Assembly (NCBI RefSeq): GCF_900104065.1
Contig: NZ_FNLC01000001.1
Span: 806,001-870,000, forward strand
Direction of reading: 5' to 3'
Source of the DNA: Natronobacterium texcoconense
GTDB taxonomy: Archaea; Halobacteriota; Halobacteria; Halobacteriales; Natrialbaceae
DNA: 64,000 bases
A program made the position numbers and the translations under genes. This document shows, piece after piece, positions 1 to 8,810 of this stretch (positions are counted from its first letter, which is position 1; every line of letters begins with the position of its first letter). The notes beneath the pieces are model-generated. The model ran no database searches. It was given only the letters and a program-made list of their open reading frames with translations, and had not been told where the DNA came from.

Positions 1-1863
1 CCGCAGTTCGGACGGAACCGGGCCGACGAGTCGCTCGACGAGGTCGGGGGTGCCGACCACGACGCGGTCGCCGTCCACGACGCCGCTGACACCCTCACCG
101 GGGTGGCGTTCGAACTCGGTTGCATCGACGGGAATCGACGCGTCGCCGGCCGACGGACGCTCCTCGGCGGGTTCCTCTCGCTCGAGCAGTTCACTGCTGG
201 CGGCGCGAGACTGGACCGTTCCACCGTCCGCGACGGCGGCTTTATCGCCCGAATCGCGTACGTAGTCGGTGATCGCCGACGCAGCCGGGTGTTCGGAGTA
301 CTGTTCGACCGCCGCGGCGCGCTCGATCGCTTCCCCGTCGCCGGTCACCGAGACGACCTCCATATCGCCCGAGGTGAGCGTCCCGGTTTTGTCGAACACG
401 AGCGTCTCGACCGACGGAGCCGACTCGAACAGTGCCGCGTTCGTGACGACGATCCCGCGCTCGAGTGCATCTCGCAATCCGCCGGCGATCGCGAGCGGCG
501 TCGCCAGCCCCATCGCACACGGACAGGAGACGACGAGAACCGTGAGACCGGTGAGCAACGCGTCCGCCGGGGCTGTGCCGGTCGCGAGCCGGTACCCAGT
601 TACGACCGTCGCCAGGACGATCACCAGCGGGACGAAGATCGTCGCGAGTTTGTCGGCGAACCGCTGAATCCCCGGCGACTCGCTCTGTATCTCCCAGAGC
701 AAGGTCGCGATACGGTCGATCGTACTCTCCGCGTCCTCGCCGACCTCGACCACGAGCGCACTGTCGGTGACGACCGAGCCGCCGATCACGTCGTCGCCTT
801 CCTCCCGCGTCACCGGCAGCGACTCACCGGTCAGGACCGACTCGTCGACGGCTGCAGCGCCGTCGACGACCGTTCCGTCGATCGGGACGCGTTCGCCCGG
901 CCGGACGATCACCTCGTCGCCGGGCTCGAGTTCCTCGAGACCGACCGTCTCGGTGCCGTCGGCCGTTCGTCGGGTCGCCTCGCGGGACCGGGCTGCGGTC
1001 AGGTCGGAGACGAGGCTGGTCGCCCGGCGTTTGATCCGACGTTCGTAGTAGGTGCCGAGGCTGACGACCATGATGACGGCGACGGTGACGTCGTAGTAGA
1101 GGTGGGTGCTCCCGGTCGCCAGCGCGACGGTACTGTACGCGTAGGCTGCCACGGCCGCGAGCGAGACCAGCAAGTCCATGTTCGGCTGGCCGACCCGGAG
1201 ACTGACGTAGGCTCCCCTGAGGACGGGATAGCCCGTGTAGAACAGGACGATCGTCGTCATCAGGCCGAGGATCGTCATCGGAAGGAACACGCCCACCTGG
1301 CTCGTCGCGTCGACGTCTAAGATCCCGGTCTCGATCCCGACGTAGCTGGGATAGAGGTAGACTAGATACCACGGCATGATCAGCATGCTGAAGAAGCCAC
1401 CGACCACCAGCCGCGTGGCCAGGTCGTGGTCGCGTCGCCGCGAGATTCCGTCGTCGTCCTCGTCCCTGAAGTACGTCGTGTAGCCGTACCCCGAGAGTCG
1501 CTCCGGAAGTTCCTCGAGTGTCACCTCGTCGGGATCGTAGACGACGCGAGCGGTGTCGGTCGCGTAACTCGCTTCGACCGCATGAATTCCCGCCTCCTCC
1601 TCGCCGAGAATCGAGAGGAACCCCTCGCAGGTCGAACAGTGCATCCCCTCGACGCCGAGAAACACCTCCTCGGCGCCGTCCGGGACGGATCGACTCGTCT
1701 CCTCGCCTGCACGTCGCTCGAGGTCGTCCCGATCCACGCCGTCGATCCCCTCGAGGGCCTCGTGGACCTCCAGACAGCCGCGACAGCAGAAGGTCCCGTC
1801 GACGGCGGCATCCGTTACCGGGGGGTCCGGCGTCGGAAGGTCGCAGAGAGAGCAGGTGGTCAT
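1..1863 (-). CDS. copA: Copper-type P1B ATPase (C-terminus outside window)
   Basis: Heavy-metal P-type ATPase that moves a soft metal, probably Cu+, across the membrane. Over 600 residues are visible and the C-terminal end lies beyond base 1. An N-terminal cysteine cluster (C4, C7, C26, C27, C30) looks like a small zinc or metal-binding knuckle. A heavy-metal-associated domain with MHCSTC follows, then membrane helices, the TGES actuator motif, the metal-site helix with SCPCAMGLATP, and the phosphorylation motif DKTGT. The CPC motif is typical of Cu+/Ag+ pumps. ATG at 1861-1863 is the first start after a divergent intergenic region shared with an HTH_10 regulator. Metal specificity is inferred from motif and family. 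Confidence 0.93.
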   Translation of the reverse strand, partial: MTTCSLCDLPTPDPPVTDAAVDGTFCCRGCLEVHEALEGIDGVDRDDLERRAGEETSRSVPDGAEEVFLGVEGMHCSTCEGFLSILGEEEAGIHAVEASYATDTARVVYDPDEVTLEELPERLSGYGYTTYFRDEDDDGISRRRDHDLATRLVVGGFFSMLIMPWYLVYLYPSYVGIETGILDVDATSQVGVFLPMTILGLMTTIVLFYTGYPVLRGAYVSLRVGQPNMDLLVSLAAVAAYAYSTVALATGSTHLYYDVTVAVIMVVSLGTYYERRIKRRATSLVSDLTAARSREATRRTADGTETVGLEELEPGDEVIVRPGERVPIDGTVVDGAAAVDESVLTGESLPVTREEGDDVIGGSVVTDSALVVEVGEDAESTIDRIATLLWEIQSESPGIQRFADKLATIFVPLVIVLATVVTGYRLATGTAPADALLTGLTVLVVSCPCAMGLATPLAIAGGLRDALERGIVVTNAALFESAPSVETLVFDKTGTLTSGDMEVVSVTGDGEAIERAAAVEQYSEHPAASAITDYVRDSGDKAAVADGGTVQSRAASSELLEREEPAEERPSAGDASIPVDATEFERHPGEGVSGVVDGDRVVVGTPDLVERLVGPVPSELR

Positions 1864-1869
1864 CGTACG

Positions 1870-1879
1870 CGAACGTTCG
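1870..1879. promoter_or_regulatory. Palindrome in copA leader
   Basis: A perfect 10-base palindrome, CGAACGTTCG, lies 7 bases upstream of the copA start codon, inside its leader. It could be an operator for the divergent regulator, but it could also be chance in GC-rich DNA. Confidence 0.25.
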
Positions 1880-2014
1880 AACGCACGTGCGGTAGGGATG
1901 GTGCCGAACGCGTTCGCCTTCCGCCGAATCCGCCCTCACATCCAGTCAGAACCGGATTCTCACGTTCGAGGAACGGACGCTATACATATCCTCCAGGCTT
2001 CACCAGTACAGCAT

Positions 2015-2644
2015 ATGTCCACTTCGCACCGTCGGTCGCCGTCACTGTTCGCCGAGGACGGGCCGATCAGAGCGGTGCTCGAGGTCGAGCCGGCCGATTC
2101 CGTCGGCTGTGCACTCGTCGAGGAGACCCCGAACGCGACGAGCGTCACGCAGACGATCGGCAGTCGCGACTCCTGTACAGTCTGTCGAGTCGCCGCGACA
2201 GTTCGCGAGGAGGACGAACTCGAGACGAAGTACCTGTCGACGGAGGTGTCCGACCACTGCGTTCGGACGACCCTCGATCGGTTCGAGTGTATCACGGACC
2301 TCGAGGGAGTCGACGACGGTGCACTCGTCGTGTCGGTCGTCGTCGATGACCGGGCCGGACTGACCAGCATCCTCGACGCCCTCGAAGAGACGGGCGCGGA
2401 CGTTCGCCTGCGCCGAATTGGGCAGGGCGAGGACGGCGACGACGGAACGATCGAACTCGACGCGATGGCGATTACGGACAAACAGCGGGAAGCAGCGAAA
2501 CTCGCCGTCGAACGTGGGTACTACGAGACACCGAGACGGACCGATCTCGAGGCCCTCGCTACCGAACTGGACGTCAGCAAGTCCGCGGTCTCACAGCGGC
2601 TCAACGCCGTCGAACGAGTGCTGATTCGCCGCCTCGTCGACTGA
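2015..2644 (+). CDS. HTH_10 (Bat-type) regulator with cysteine-rich sensor half
   Basis: A 209-residue DNA-binding regulator. The C-terminal third is the HTH_10 domain of bacterio-opsin-activator proteins (around residues 155-205, with RGYYETP and SKSAVSQRL). The N-terminal half holds five cysteines (C32, C54, C57, C82, C92) and H81, including a CTVC pair that could bind a metal. ATG at 2015 is chosen because a TATA-like TATACATAT at 1981 lies about 30 bases upstream, giving a leaderless transcript; the reading frame opens earlier. It is divergent from copA, so a role in copper control is a reasonable inference. Ligand and targets are unknown. Confidence 0.85.
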   Translation: MSTSHRRSPSLFAEDGPIRAVLEVEPADSVGCALVEETPNATSVTQTIGSRDSCTVCRVAATVREEDELETKYLSTEVSDHCVRTTLDRFECITDLEGVDDGALVVSVVVDDRAGLTSILDALEETGADVRLRRIGQGEDGDDGTIELDAMAITDKQREAAKLAVERGYYETPRRTDLEALATELDVSKSAVSQRLNAVERVLIRRLVD

Positions 2645-2727
2645 TACGGTTTGCTGTACGTCATTTCCGGTGCAACCGCTATCCGGGTCGCGGTTGCATC
2701 GGTAACTCGTTACAGCAATCCGTATGA
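2642..2727. repeat. 85-base nested inverted repeat between convergent genes
   Basis: Outer arms at 2643-2658 and 2711-2726 are imperfect 16-base inverted copies (ATACGG and TTGCTGTA match). Inner arms at 2668-2680 and 2690-2702 match at 12 of 13 positions around a 9-base loop. The element starts at the stop codon of the upstream gene and sits between two convergent HTH_10 genes, so it could end transcription both ways. Its compact nested form also resembles a dispersed intergenic repeat. Confidence 0.6.
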
Positions 2728-2744
2728 GCGTTCCGTCGACAGTA

Positions 2745-3128
2745 TCAGTCGGTGTCCGACTGGACGAGCCAGGGTCTGATCGCCTGGAGCACTGCTACGA
2801 CGAGTTTCGACTCGGCTGCCCGAAGCCGCTGTGAGACCGCGGACTTCGAGATGCCGAGTTCGTCCGCCAGGTCCGCGAGACTGGTTTCCCGTGGTTGATC
2901 GTAGTAGCCACGGAGGTACGCGAGCTCGAGCGCTTCCAGCTGTTTCGTCGTGAGCGAACCGATGTCGACTTCGACGACGTGGTCGCCACTGGGATCGGCC
3001 ACGGTCATCTCCTGAGGGTCGACCGTCGCGTCGAGTTCGGCCAGCTGTCCGAGCACCTCCTGGACCGATTCGATGTCCGAAACCTCGGTCGTTACCCGCA
3101 ATCGATCGGCGTTTTCGATGTCCGTCAT
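2745..3128 (-). CDS. Small HTH_10 domain regulator
   Basis: A 127-residue protein. The N-terminal half is a short alpha/beta region without cysteines. The C-terminal half is an HTH_10 domain (LTTKQLEALELAYLRGYYDQP, then ISKSAVSQRL). It resembles the C-terminus of the convergent gene at 2015-2644, so the pair may be diverged paralogues. It is shorter than most Bat-type regulators, which often carry PAS or GAF sensors. Start at 3126-3128 is the first ATG after the stop upstream. Targets cannot be read from the sequence. Confidence 0.8.
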   Translation of the reverse strand: MTDIENADRLRVTTEVSDIESVQEVLGQLAELDATVDPQEMTVADPSGDHVVEVDIGSLTTKQLEALELAYLRGYYDQPRETSLADLADELGISKSAVSQRLRAAESKLVVAVLQAIRPWLVQSDTD

Positions 3129-3318
3129 TCGTGATCACCGTCTTCGACCGTTCGGGCTACTCGTCGACTCGAGTCGCCGTCCCGCCCCATTGCCACAGCC
3201 GTGATGCCACCGATCGTGGATCACGTGTGCGGCCCTAGTCGGAGAGTCGTCCCCCACCACGCTCAGTGTCTCCCTTTATAATACAGTCAACGACCCCCCG
3301 AAGGGGGAAACGGCCGTG

Positions 3319-4224
3319 TTATTCGTCGTCGCTCGAGACGGTCGACTCGGTCGCCCGGTCGGGACTCTCCCTGGTGGCGTCAGTCGTTCCGGCCCGCTCG
3401 AGCGACCGGTGGCGATTCTCGACCCACGCCCATACCGAGAACCGACCGACGAGGTGGCCGGCCAGGGCCACGCTGACGTAGGCCAGGCCGATGCCGGCGA
3501 GGACGTCGATCACCCAGTGGATCCCGAGGTACATCGTCGAAATCGCGACCGAAATCGCGAGAAACGCCGCGACGACGGCCCACTTCGGGTAAATCTCTCG
3601 AGTGCGGTAGGCCAGGAAGCCGACGGTCGCCGCCAGCGACGTATGTAGGGAGGGGAAGACGTTGGTGTTGCGGTTGACCTGCCTGGTGAGGTGCTGGTAC
3701 TGCGGGTACGTGTCGTACAGCAGCGCCTGGATGAGGTCGGGCATCATGTTTCGCGGGCCGTAGGCGACGACCAGCGTGTAACAGAGCAATCCGAGCAGGT
3801 AGTTGAGCGTGTAGGCAGTAAGCAGTTCCCGGAGCGGCCGCGTGTTCGACAGCGCGAAGTACGCAACGACCGGGAACACGAGCAAGAAGACGTAGCCGTA
3901 GATGTAGATGAACGAGAAGTACGCTGTCAACTCTGCTGTCGCCTGTTCCTGAATCCAGAGGATGAAGTACTGCTCGAGTTCGTAGATCGGTCTCGTGAAG
4001 TGCCAGCCGACGATCAACGAGACGTCGGGAACGACGTCCCTGGCAATGCCGTTAAACAGCAAGACGACTGCGAGGAGGGCCGTGATCGGTGCGGCCGCAC
4101 GCACCCGCTCGCGCCACTCGAGTCGGGTATCGCGGAGCCGGTACCGACCGACGAAGACGGCCGTCGAGACGAGCAGCATGAACGTGACGACGACGACCAG
4201 CTGGAGGAGTACCTCGAGCAACAT
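3319..4224 (-). CDS. PAP2-superfamily membrane phosphatase, copy A
   Basis: A 301-residue polytopic membrane protein of the PAP2/Aur1-like branch. Visible motifs are VFPSLHTS (conserved PSxH) and STMYLGIHWVIDV (SxxxxxxHxxxD), the two histidine motifs that form the phosphatase or phosphotransferase site. YGPRNMMPD precedes them. The classical KxxxxxxRP motif is not evident, as in the inositol-phosphotransferase-like branch. The C-terminal 40 residues are charged and probably cytoplasmic. The start ATG (4222-4224) shares one base with the stop of the binding-protein gene upstream, so translation is probably coupled. Substrate is unknown; a lipid phosphate or polyprenyl phosphate is the usual class. 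Confidence 0.85.
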   Translation of the reverse strand: MLLEVLLQLVVVVTFMLLVSTAVFVGRYRLRDTRLEWRERVRAAAPITALLAVVLLFNGIARDVVPDVSLIVGWHFTRPIYELEQYFILWIQEQATAELTAYFSFIYIYGYVFLLVFPVVAYFALSNTRPLRELLTAYTLNYLLGLLCYTLVVAYGPRNMMPDLIQALLYDTYPQYQHLTRQVNRNTNVFPSLHTSLAATVGFLAYRTREIYPKWAVVAAFLAISVAISTMYLGIHWVIDVLAGIGLAYVSVALAGHLVGRFSVWAWVENRHRSLERAGTTDATRESPDRATESTVSSDDE

Positions 4225-6092
4225 CAGCGTCTCACCCGGAGTCGACCGTTCGCGTCGTAGCTGAATCCGGCCGTTTCGAACGCCTCGCGTGCGGCCTCGA
4301 CGTCGATCTCGCCGTCGTCGCCGAGGAAGGGGACGGCGGGATCGTCGCCGTCCCACGCGAGTTCCTCGGGGACCCACGCTTCGGCGACCGGCGTCGTGAC
4401 CGGCCGGGCGTGGCCGTCGAAGACGTCCGCTACGAGCCAGGACTCGTCGAGCAGTCGCGCGACGATCCGCCGGAAGTGGGGGTTACCAAACGGTGCCCGA
4501 CGGTGGTTGAATCCGACGTGGTAGAACGTCCGGGCGGGCGACTCGAGCAGTTCCACGCCCTCGCTCTCGGCCGCGAGGTCGATCGTGTCGTCGACGACGT
4601 AGCTCTCGATGGGGTCGGTCGTGACGTCGGCGTCCCCGCCCGAGATGATCTCGATCGCCGACGTACTTCGGGGGTCGATCTGGACGCGAAACTCCGCGAC
4701 CGACGGTGCGGGGAGGTCGACGTCGTCACGGAGCGTGAAGTGGTCCGCGTACCGCTGGAAGGTAACGTGTTCCCGTTCGTTTCGCTCGGCGAACTCGAAC
4801 GGGCCGGAGCCGATCGCAGGCACGTTGTCCACGACGACGGCATCGGTCGTACCGTCGGCGATCTGGACGCCCGTCACGTTCGCCGGACGCGATCGCTCCT
4901 GCCAGACGTGTGCCGGCAGGATCGGTACCGTGAGCGCGCGTTCGGCGACCGGTTCGCTCGCCTCGATCGGGATCTCGAGTCGATCCCCGTCCGCATCGAT
5001 TTCGTCGGCGACGACGGGCGCGACGTGACCGCGATGGCGCGGCGAGGGAGCCGACACGCCGTCGGCACCGAGCGTCGTATCTTCGAGAAAGCGGTACGTG
5101 AACGCGACGTCGCTGGCGGTAATCGGCTCGCCGTCGTGGAACTGGCAGTCCTCGCGTAACTGGACCGTGAGGGTGCCGCCGCTCTCGTCTTCGTTTCCGT
5201 CCCACTCCCAGGATTCTGCGAGCCACGGGCGATATCGCGATTCGCCGCCGTCTTCGTCGCCGTTCTCTGCAGTCGTCCCGTCCGTGTCGTCGGTTCCGGG
5301 CACCGGGCCGACCGCGAGCGAATCGTACAGCAGGTCCGTAAACAGCCCCCGGTTGCGGTACTCGACCGACAGCGGGTTGAGGTTCCAGGACGGCCGCGGA
5401 TCAGTGTGAACCGCCCGGATTCGATCGGTTTCGTCGTCTTCGGGCTCGAGTCCAAGGTATCCCAGCCGGGTTCCGGGGTGGAACTCTCCCCAGCCGCCGA
5501 ACCGGTCGGTCCTGACGAGTCGATACTCCTCGGGTGCACAGACCGGGACGAACGGCTGCTGGGTCGTGAACGCCTCGAGCGTCTCCGCGACAGCCTCCCG
5601 GCGCTCGTCGCCGTTGGCCCGTAGCTGGGCCTCGAGGAGGTTGTCGAGCGCCAGATCCGTAACGCCGAACGGGTTCTGCCAGCCGGGTTCGTCGGCGTAC
5701 GTCGAGTGGAGCGTCTCGTAGAGAAATTCCGGCTCGGTCCAGTCGTGGTACCAGCCGACGTAGACGTCGAAGTCGTGGTTGATCAGGACTGTCCGAAGAA
5801 ACTCCTCCGTGGAGAGTAACTCGATCGAGGCGTCGATGCCGACGGTCTCGAGGGCGTCACGAACCCGTCGTGTGAGCTGGATACTCTCGCGGTCGCCGTC
5901 GGCGGGCAGCGTGGTGATCGTCAGCGAGAGTGGGTCGATCCCGTCCCGGTTGACGGCGCTTCGAATCTGGCGGATACAGCCACTCGTCGCGACCGTCGTG
6001 CCCGTCGCGGCGAGCATCGCGCGACGACTGGTTCCGCGGCTCCGACCGTTACTAGACCGATTACGCGTCTCAGCAGAGGGGGAACCAGACAT
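4224..6092 (-). CDS. Circularly permuted family 5 solute-binding lipoprotein, copy A
   Basis: A 622-residue Tat lipoprotein: twin arginine at 23-24, lipobox with C39. The rest has the SBP_bac_5 (DppA-like) fold in swapped order. Residues about 55-205 look like the normal C-terminal lobe (QLTRRVRDALETVGIDASIE, DFDVYVGWYHDWTEPEFLYE). The normal N-terminal part follows: NLNPLSVEYRNRGLFTDLLYD, RPWLAESWEWD and FHDGEPITASDVAFTYRF near 315-335, then GSGPF. It ends at EAAREAFETAGFSYD, where normal members would run into the C-terminal lobe. No permease or ATPase gene is nearby. A one-base overlap links it to PAP2 copy A. Ligand unknown; it may sense or deliver rather than import. Confidence 0.82.
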   Translation of the reverse strand: MSGSPSAETRNRSSNGRSRGTSRRAMLAATGTTVATSGCIRQIRSAVNRDGIDPLSLTITTLPADGDRESIQLTRRVRDALETVGIDASIELLSTEEFLRTVLINHDFDVYVGWYHDWTEPEFLYETLHSTYADEPGWQNPFGVTDLALDNLLEAQLRANGDERREAVAETLEAFTTQQPFVPVCAPEEYRLVRTDRFGGWGEFHPGTRLGYLGLEPEDDETDRIRAVHTDPRPSWNLNPLSVEYRNRGLFTDLLYDSLAVGPVPGTDDTDGTTAENGDEDGGESRYRPWLAESWEWDGNEDESGGTLTVQLREDCQFHDGEPITASDVAFTYRFLEDTTLGADGVSAPSPRHRGHVAPVVADEIDADGDRLEIPIEASEPVAERALTVPILPAHVWQERSRPANVTGVQIADGTTDAVVVDNVPAIGSGPFEFAERNEREHVTFQRYADHFTLRDDVDLPAPSVAEFRVQIDPRSTSAIEIISGGDADVTTDPIESYVVDDTIDLAAESEGVELLESPARTFYHVGFNHRRAPFGNPHFRRIVARLLDESWLVADVFDGHARPVTTPVAEAWVPEELAWDGDDPAVPFLGDDGEIDVEAAREAFETAGFSYDANGRLRVRR

Positions 6093-6128
6093 CTCGGTTT
6101 CGTTCGTTTGTCAGTTCGCCAGTGACGG

Positions 6129-6141
6129 TATAACAGTATTG
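6129..6141 (-). promoter_or_regulatory. Promoter block of lipoprotein copy A
   Basis: On the gene strand this reads CAATACTGTTATA, 37 bases upstream of the start codon. The same 13 bases occur at 8813-8825 ahead of copy B. The TTATA end fits a TATA box; the CAATACTG part may be a regulator site kept after duplication. Confidence 0.6.
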
Positions 6142-6177
6142 CGCTGACTGTCGACCGGAGAGGATCCACTGGCCACG

Positions 6178-6981
6178 CTACGTCGATCCTGACCCACGGT
6201 CGACGAGGACGCTCGAGAGGGCAACGCAGACGACCGCGAGGAGGATACCGGCAATGACGTCGATCACCCAGTGAAATCCGAGGTACATCGTCGAGATGCC
6301 GACCGAGACCGCCAGGACGAGGGCGACGGGGAACCAGCGAGGGTACTGTTCTCGGGTCCAGTAGGCGAAGAGAGCGACGGTCGCAGCCAGCGAGGTGTGC
6401 AACGAGGGGAAGACGTTGGTGCTGTGGTTCACCTGGCCGGTGAGGTGCTGGTACTCCGGACTGGTGTCGTACATAAGCGTGCTCGCGAGTACGTCGGGCA
6501 TCACGTTTCGTGGACCGAACGCAACCACGACGAGATAGAAGGCGACCCCGATCGCGTAGTTCAACGAGTACGCCGCCAGGAGCCGCCGAAAGTGGACGGT
6601 GTTCGACAGCGCGAAGTACGCGACGCCGGGGAAGATAAGCAGGAAGGCGTAGCCGTAGACGTAGATAGCCGAGAAGTACGCCGTCACCTCCGGCGTCGCA
6701 ATCGACTGGAAGACGAGGACGAACTCCCCCTCGAGGTCGTAGAACAGCCAGGTTAGCTGGACCCCGATCTCCTCGGAGATCGTCGGCCCCTCCTGTCGCA
6801 TGACGCGGTTGATCCCGAGAACGACGAGGAGCACGGCGAGCAACGGCCCGCTTTCCCGGAGTCGGGGTCGCCACTCCGTCCGAAGAGTTGCGAGGCGATC
6901 ACGACCGACGAAGGCGGCCGCAGCGATCGGGAGCAAGATACCGACCACGACGACCACGCGAATCAGGACTTCGACGAGCAT
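6178..6981 (-). CDS. PAP2-superfamily membrane phosphatase, copy B
   Basis: A 267-residue membrane protein, clearly paralogous to the gene at 3319-4224 through its whole length. It keeps FGPRNVMPD, VFPSLHTSLAATV and STMYLGFHWVIDVIAGI, so both catalytic histidine motifs are intact. It ends shortly after the last membrane helix and lacks the charged C-terminal tail of copy A. It starts 18 bases after the stop of lipoprotein copy B and is likely co-transcribed with it. With copy A this shows that the whole lipoprotein-phosphatase unit was duplicated. Substrate unknown. Confidence 0.85.
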   Translation of the reverse strand: MLVEVLIRVVVVVGILLPIAAAAFVGRDRLATLRTEWRPRLRESGPLLAVLLVVLGINRVMRQEGPTISEEIGVQLTWLFYDLEGEFVLVFQSIATPEVTAYFSAIYVYGYAFLLIFPGVAYFALSNTVHFRRLLAAYSLNYAIGVAFYLVVVAFGPRNVMPDVLASTLMYDTSPEYQHLTGQVNHSTNVFPSLHTSLAATVALFAYWTREQYPRWFPVALVLAVSVGISTMYLGFHWVIDVIAGILLAVVCVALSSVLVDRGSGST

Positions 6982-6999
6982 GCGATAGATCCCTCGCGA

Positions 7000-8781
7000 T
7001 CAGTACTGCCCCACCAGTCGGTCGTCTTCGTCGTACTCGAACCCGGCGTCCGCGAACGTCTCCCGCGCCGACTCGAGATCGAGGTCGCCGTCGTCACCGA
7101 GGAACTCGCCGTCGCCGTCCCACGCCAACCGCTCTGGCGTCCACTCCTCGGTGACCGGCGTCGCGATCGGCTCCGCGTCGCCACGGAAGACGGTCTCGGC
7201 GAGCCAGGACTTGTCCACCAGTCGTGCGATTGCACGGCGCAACTGGACGTTGTCCTCGCCGAGGGAGTCCCGCCGGGTGTTGAACCCGAGGTAGTAAAAC
7301 GTCCGAGACGGTGGCTCGAAGTGCGAAACGGCGTCGTCGTCCGGGATTCGTGTCGCTGCGTACGCCTGTATCGGCGAGGCGGTTACGTCGGCGTCGCCGC
7401 TTGCAACCCGTTCGACCATCGAGGCGCTGTTCGGGTCGACGTCGAAGTGGATCTCTGCTGCCAACTGATCGGTATCGTCGTCCTCGGTCTCTTCTTCCTC
7501 ATCGGCTCGCTCTCGGAGCGTGAAGTGTTCCTCGTGGCGCTCGAGCGTGAGCGACTCCCGTTCGGACCGACTTGCCATCCGGTACGGGCCACTCCCGACG
7601 GGATCGACGTGGTCGGTGACGAGGTTCCAGCGGCCCTGTGGAGCCGACGCCTGGTCGTCGCTTCGCGCCTCGAGTCGCTCCTGCCAGACGTGTGCCGGCA
7701 GAATGGGGACGGTGAGAACCCGCCCCGTGACGGCCGCTCCCGCCTCGGTCGTGATCGACAGGTCGAACTCGCCGTGGACCTCGAGGTCGTCGACCGCCGA
7801 AACGCGACCACAGTACCGCGGTGCCGGCGAGGGAAGCGGCGAGTCCGGCGTCGTGTCCGCGAGAAACCGATAGGTGAATGCGACGTCGTCGGCCGTCACC
7901 GGCTCTCCGTCGTGGAACCTGGCGTTCTCGCGGAGAGCGAGTCGTACCGTCGTCGACCGTCCGTCCCGTTCGACGTCCCACGAGGACGCGAGCCAGGGCC
8001 GGATTTCGCCGTCCTCGTAGACGCCAAGTGAGTCGTACAGCAGGTCGACGATCGTTCCGCGCCGACGCATCGTCACCGACAGCGGGTTGCAGTTCCGCGT
8101 CGGCCGCGTATCAGTAAGCAGCGCGTGTACTTGCTCGTCGTCGGTCGGCTCGAGGTCGAGGTAGCCGAGACGAGACGCCAGCTGATGGCCGTCGAGGTCG
8201 TCGACGTCGAACCGTTCCGCCCGGACGAGGCGGTGTTCGGCCGGCCGACAGATCGGCTCGAACGGCTTCGTCGCTGTGATCTCCTCGAGCAGCGACGCCA
8301 CGTACTCCTGGCGCTCGTCGCCGTCCGTCCGGCGCTGGGCCTCGAGCAACCGGTCGACGGTTCCGTTCGCGAACCCGAACGGGTTCTGGCGGCCGGCCTG
8401 GGTCGCGAACCGCGAGTGGAGGGCCGCATAGAGGAAGTCGGGATCGGCGCCGACGTCGACGGGATACCGATCGACGAAGAGGTCGGCGTCGTGATCGAGC
8501 AGCACCGATTCCAGGAATCCGGCCTGGGACCGGACGTCGAGCGTGACGTCGATGCCGACCGCCTCGAGGTTCGACTCGAGGTGGCGAGCGATCCGGATCG
8601 CGCCGCGGTCGTCGTCGGTCGGGACCGTCACGAGGGTCAACGAGAGCTGTCTGCCGGTGTCCTCGACGACGGTATCGACGCGACTCACGCAGCCGCTCGC
8701 GGGGAGAAGGGCACCGGCAGCAGCGGCGAGGACGGATCGGCGGCGAAGGGACTCGTCGGAGGGGGCGGGGGTCCAATTCAT
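7000..8781 (-). CDS. Circularly permuted family 5 solute-binding lipoprotein, copy B
   Basis: A 593-residue Tat lipoprotein (R13-R15, lipobox C31), paralogous to 4224-6092. It shows the same swapped order: the canonical C-terminal lobe comes first (RIARHLESNLEAVGIDVTLD, then PDFLYAALHSRF and QNPFGF). NCNPLSV, IRPWLASSWDVE, FHDGEPVTADDVAFTYRFL and VGSGPYRM follow, and it ends at LESARETFADAGFEYDEDD. ATG at 8779-8781 gives a proper Tat signal; an open frame extends to 8844 but crosses the promoter. It has an acidic insert (EEEETEDDDTD) and no transporter partners. Its function is unknown; pairing with PAP2 suggests a link to envelope lipid or phosphate chemistry. Confidence 0.82.
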   Translation of the reverse strand: MNWTPAPSDESLRRRSVLAAAAGALLPASGCVSRVDTVVEDTGRQLSLTLVTVPTDDDRGAIRIARHLESNLEAVGIDVTLDVRSQAGFLESVLLDHDADLFVDRYPVDVGADPDFLYAALHSRFATQAGRQNPFGFANGTVDRLLEAQRRTDGDERQEYVASLLEEITATKPFEPICRPAEHRLVRAERFDVDDLDGHQLASRLGYLDLEPTDDEQVHALLTDTRPTRNCNPLSVTMRRRGTIVDLLYDSLGVYEDGEIRPWLASSWDVERDGRSTTVRLALRENARFHDGEPVTADDVAFTYRFLADTTPDSPLPSPAPRYCGRVSAVDDLEVHGEFDLSITTEAGAAVTGRVLTVPILPAHVWQERLEARSDDQASAPQGRWNLVTDHVDPVGSGPYRMASRSERESLTLERHEEHFTLRERADEEEETEDDDTDQLAAEIHFDVDPNSASMVERVASGDADVTASPIQAYAATRIPDDDAVSHFEPPSRTFYYLGFNTRRDSLGEDNVQLRRAIARLVDKSWLAETVFRGDAEPIATPVTEEWTPERLAWDGDGEFLGDDGDLDLESARETFADAGFEYDEDDRLVGQY

Positions 8782-8810
8782 TCGCTTCTGTCGGACAGTT
8801 TCGACGTTGG

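Noticed and set aside
50-1939. Long open frames on the plus strand and in other minus frames across copA
   Set aside because: They are Arg/Pro-rich mirror frames of a GC-rich gene; only the minus frame with HMA, CPC and DKTGT motifs is coherent.
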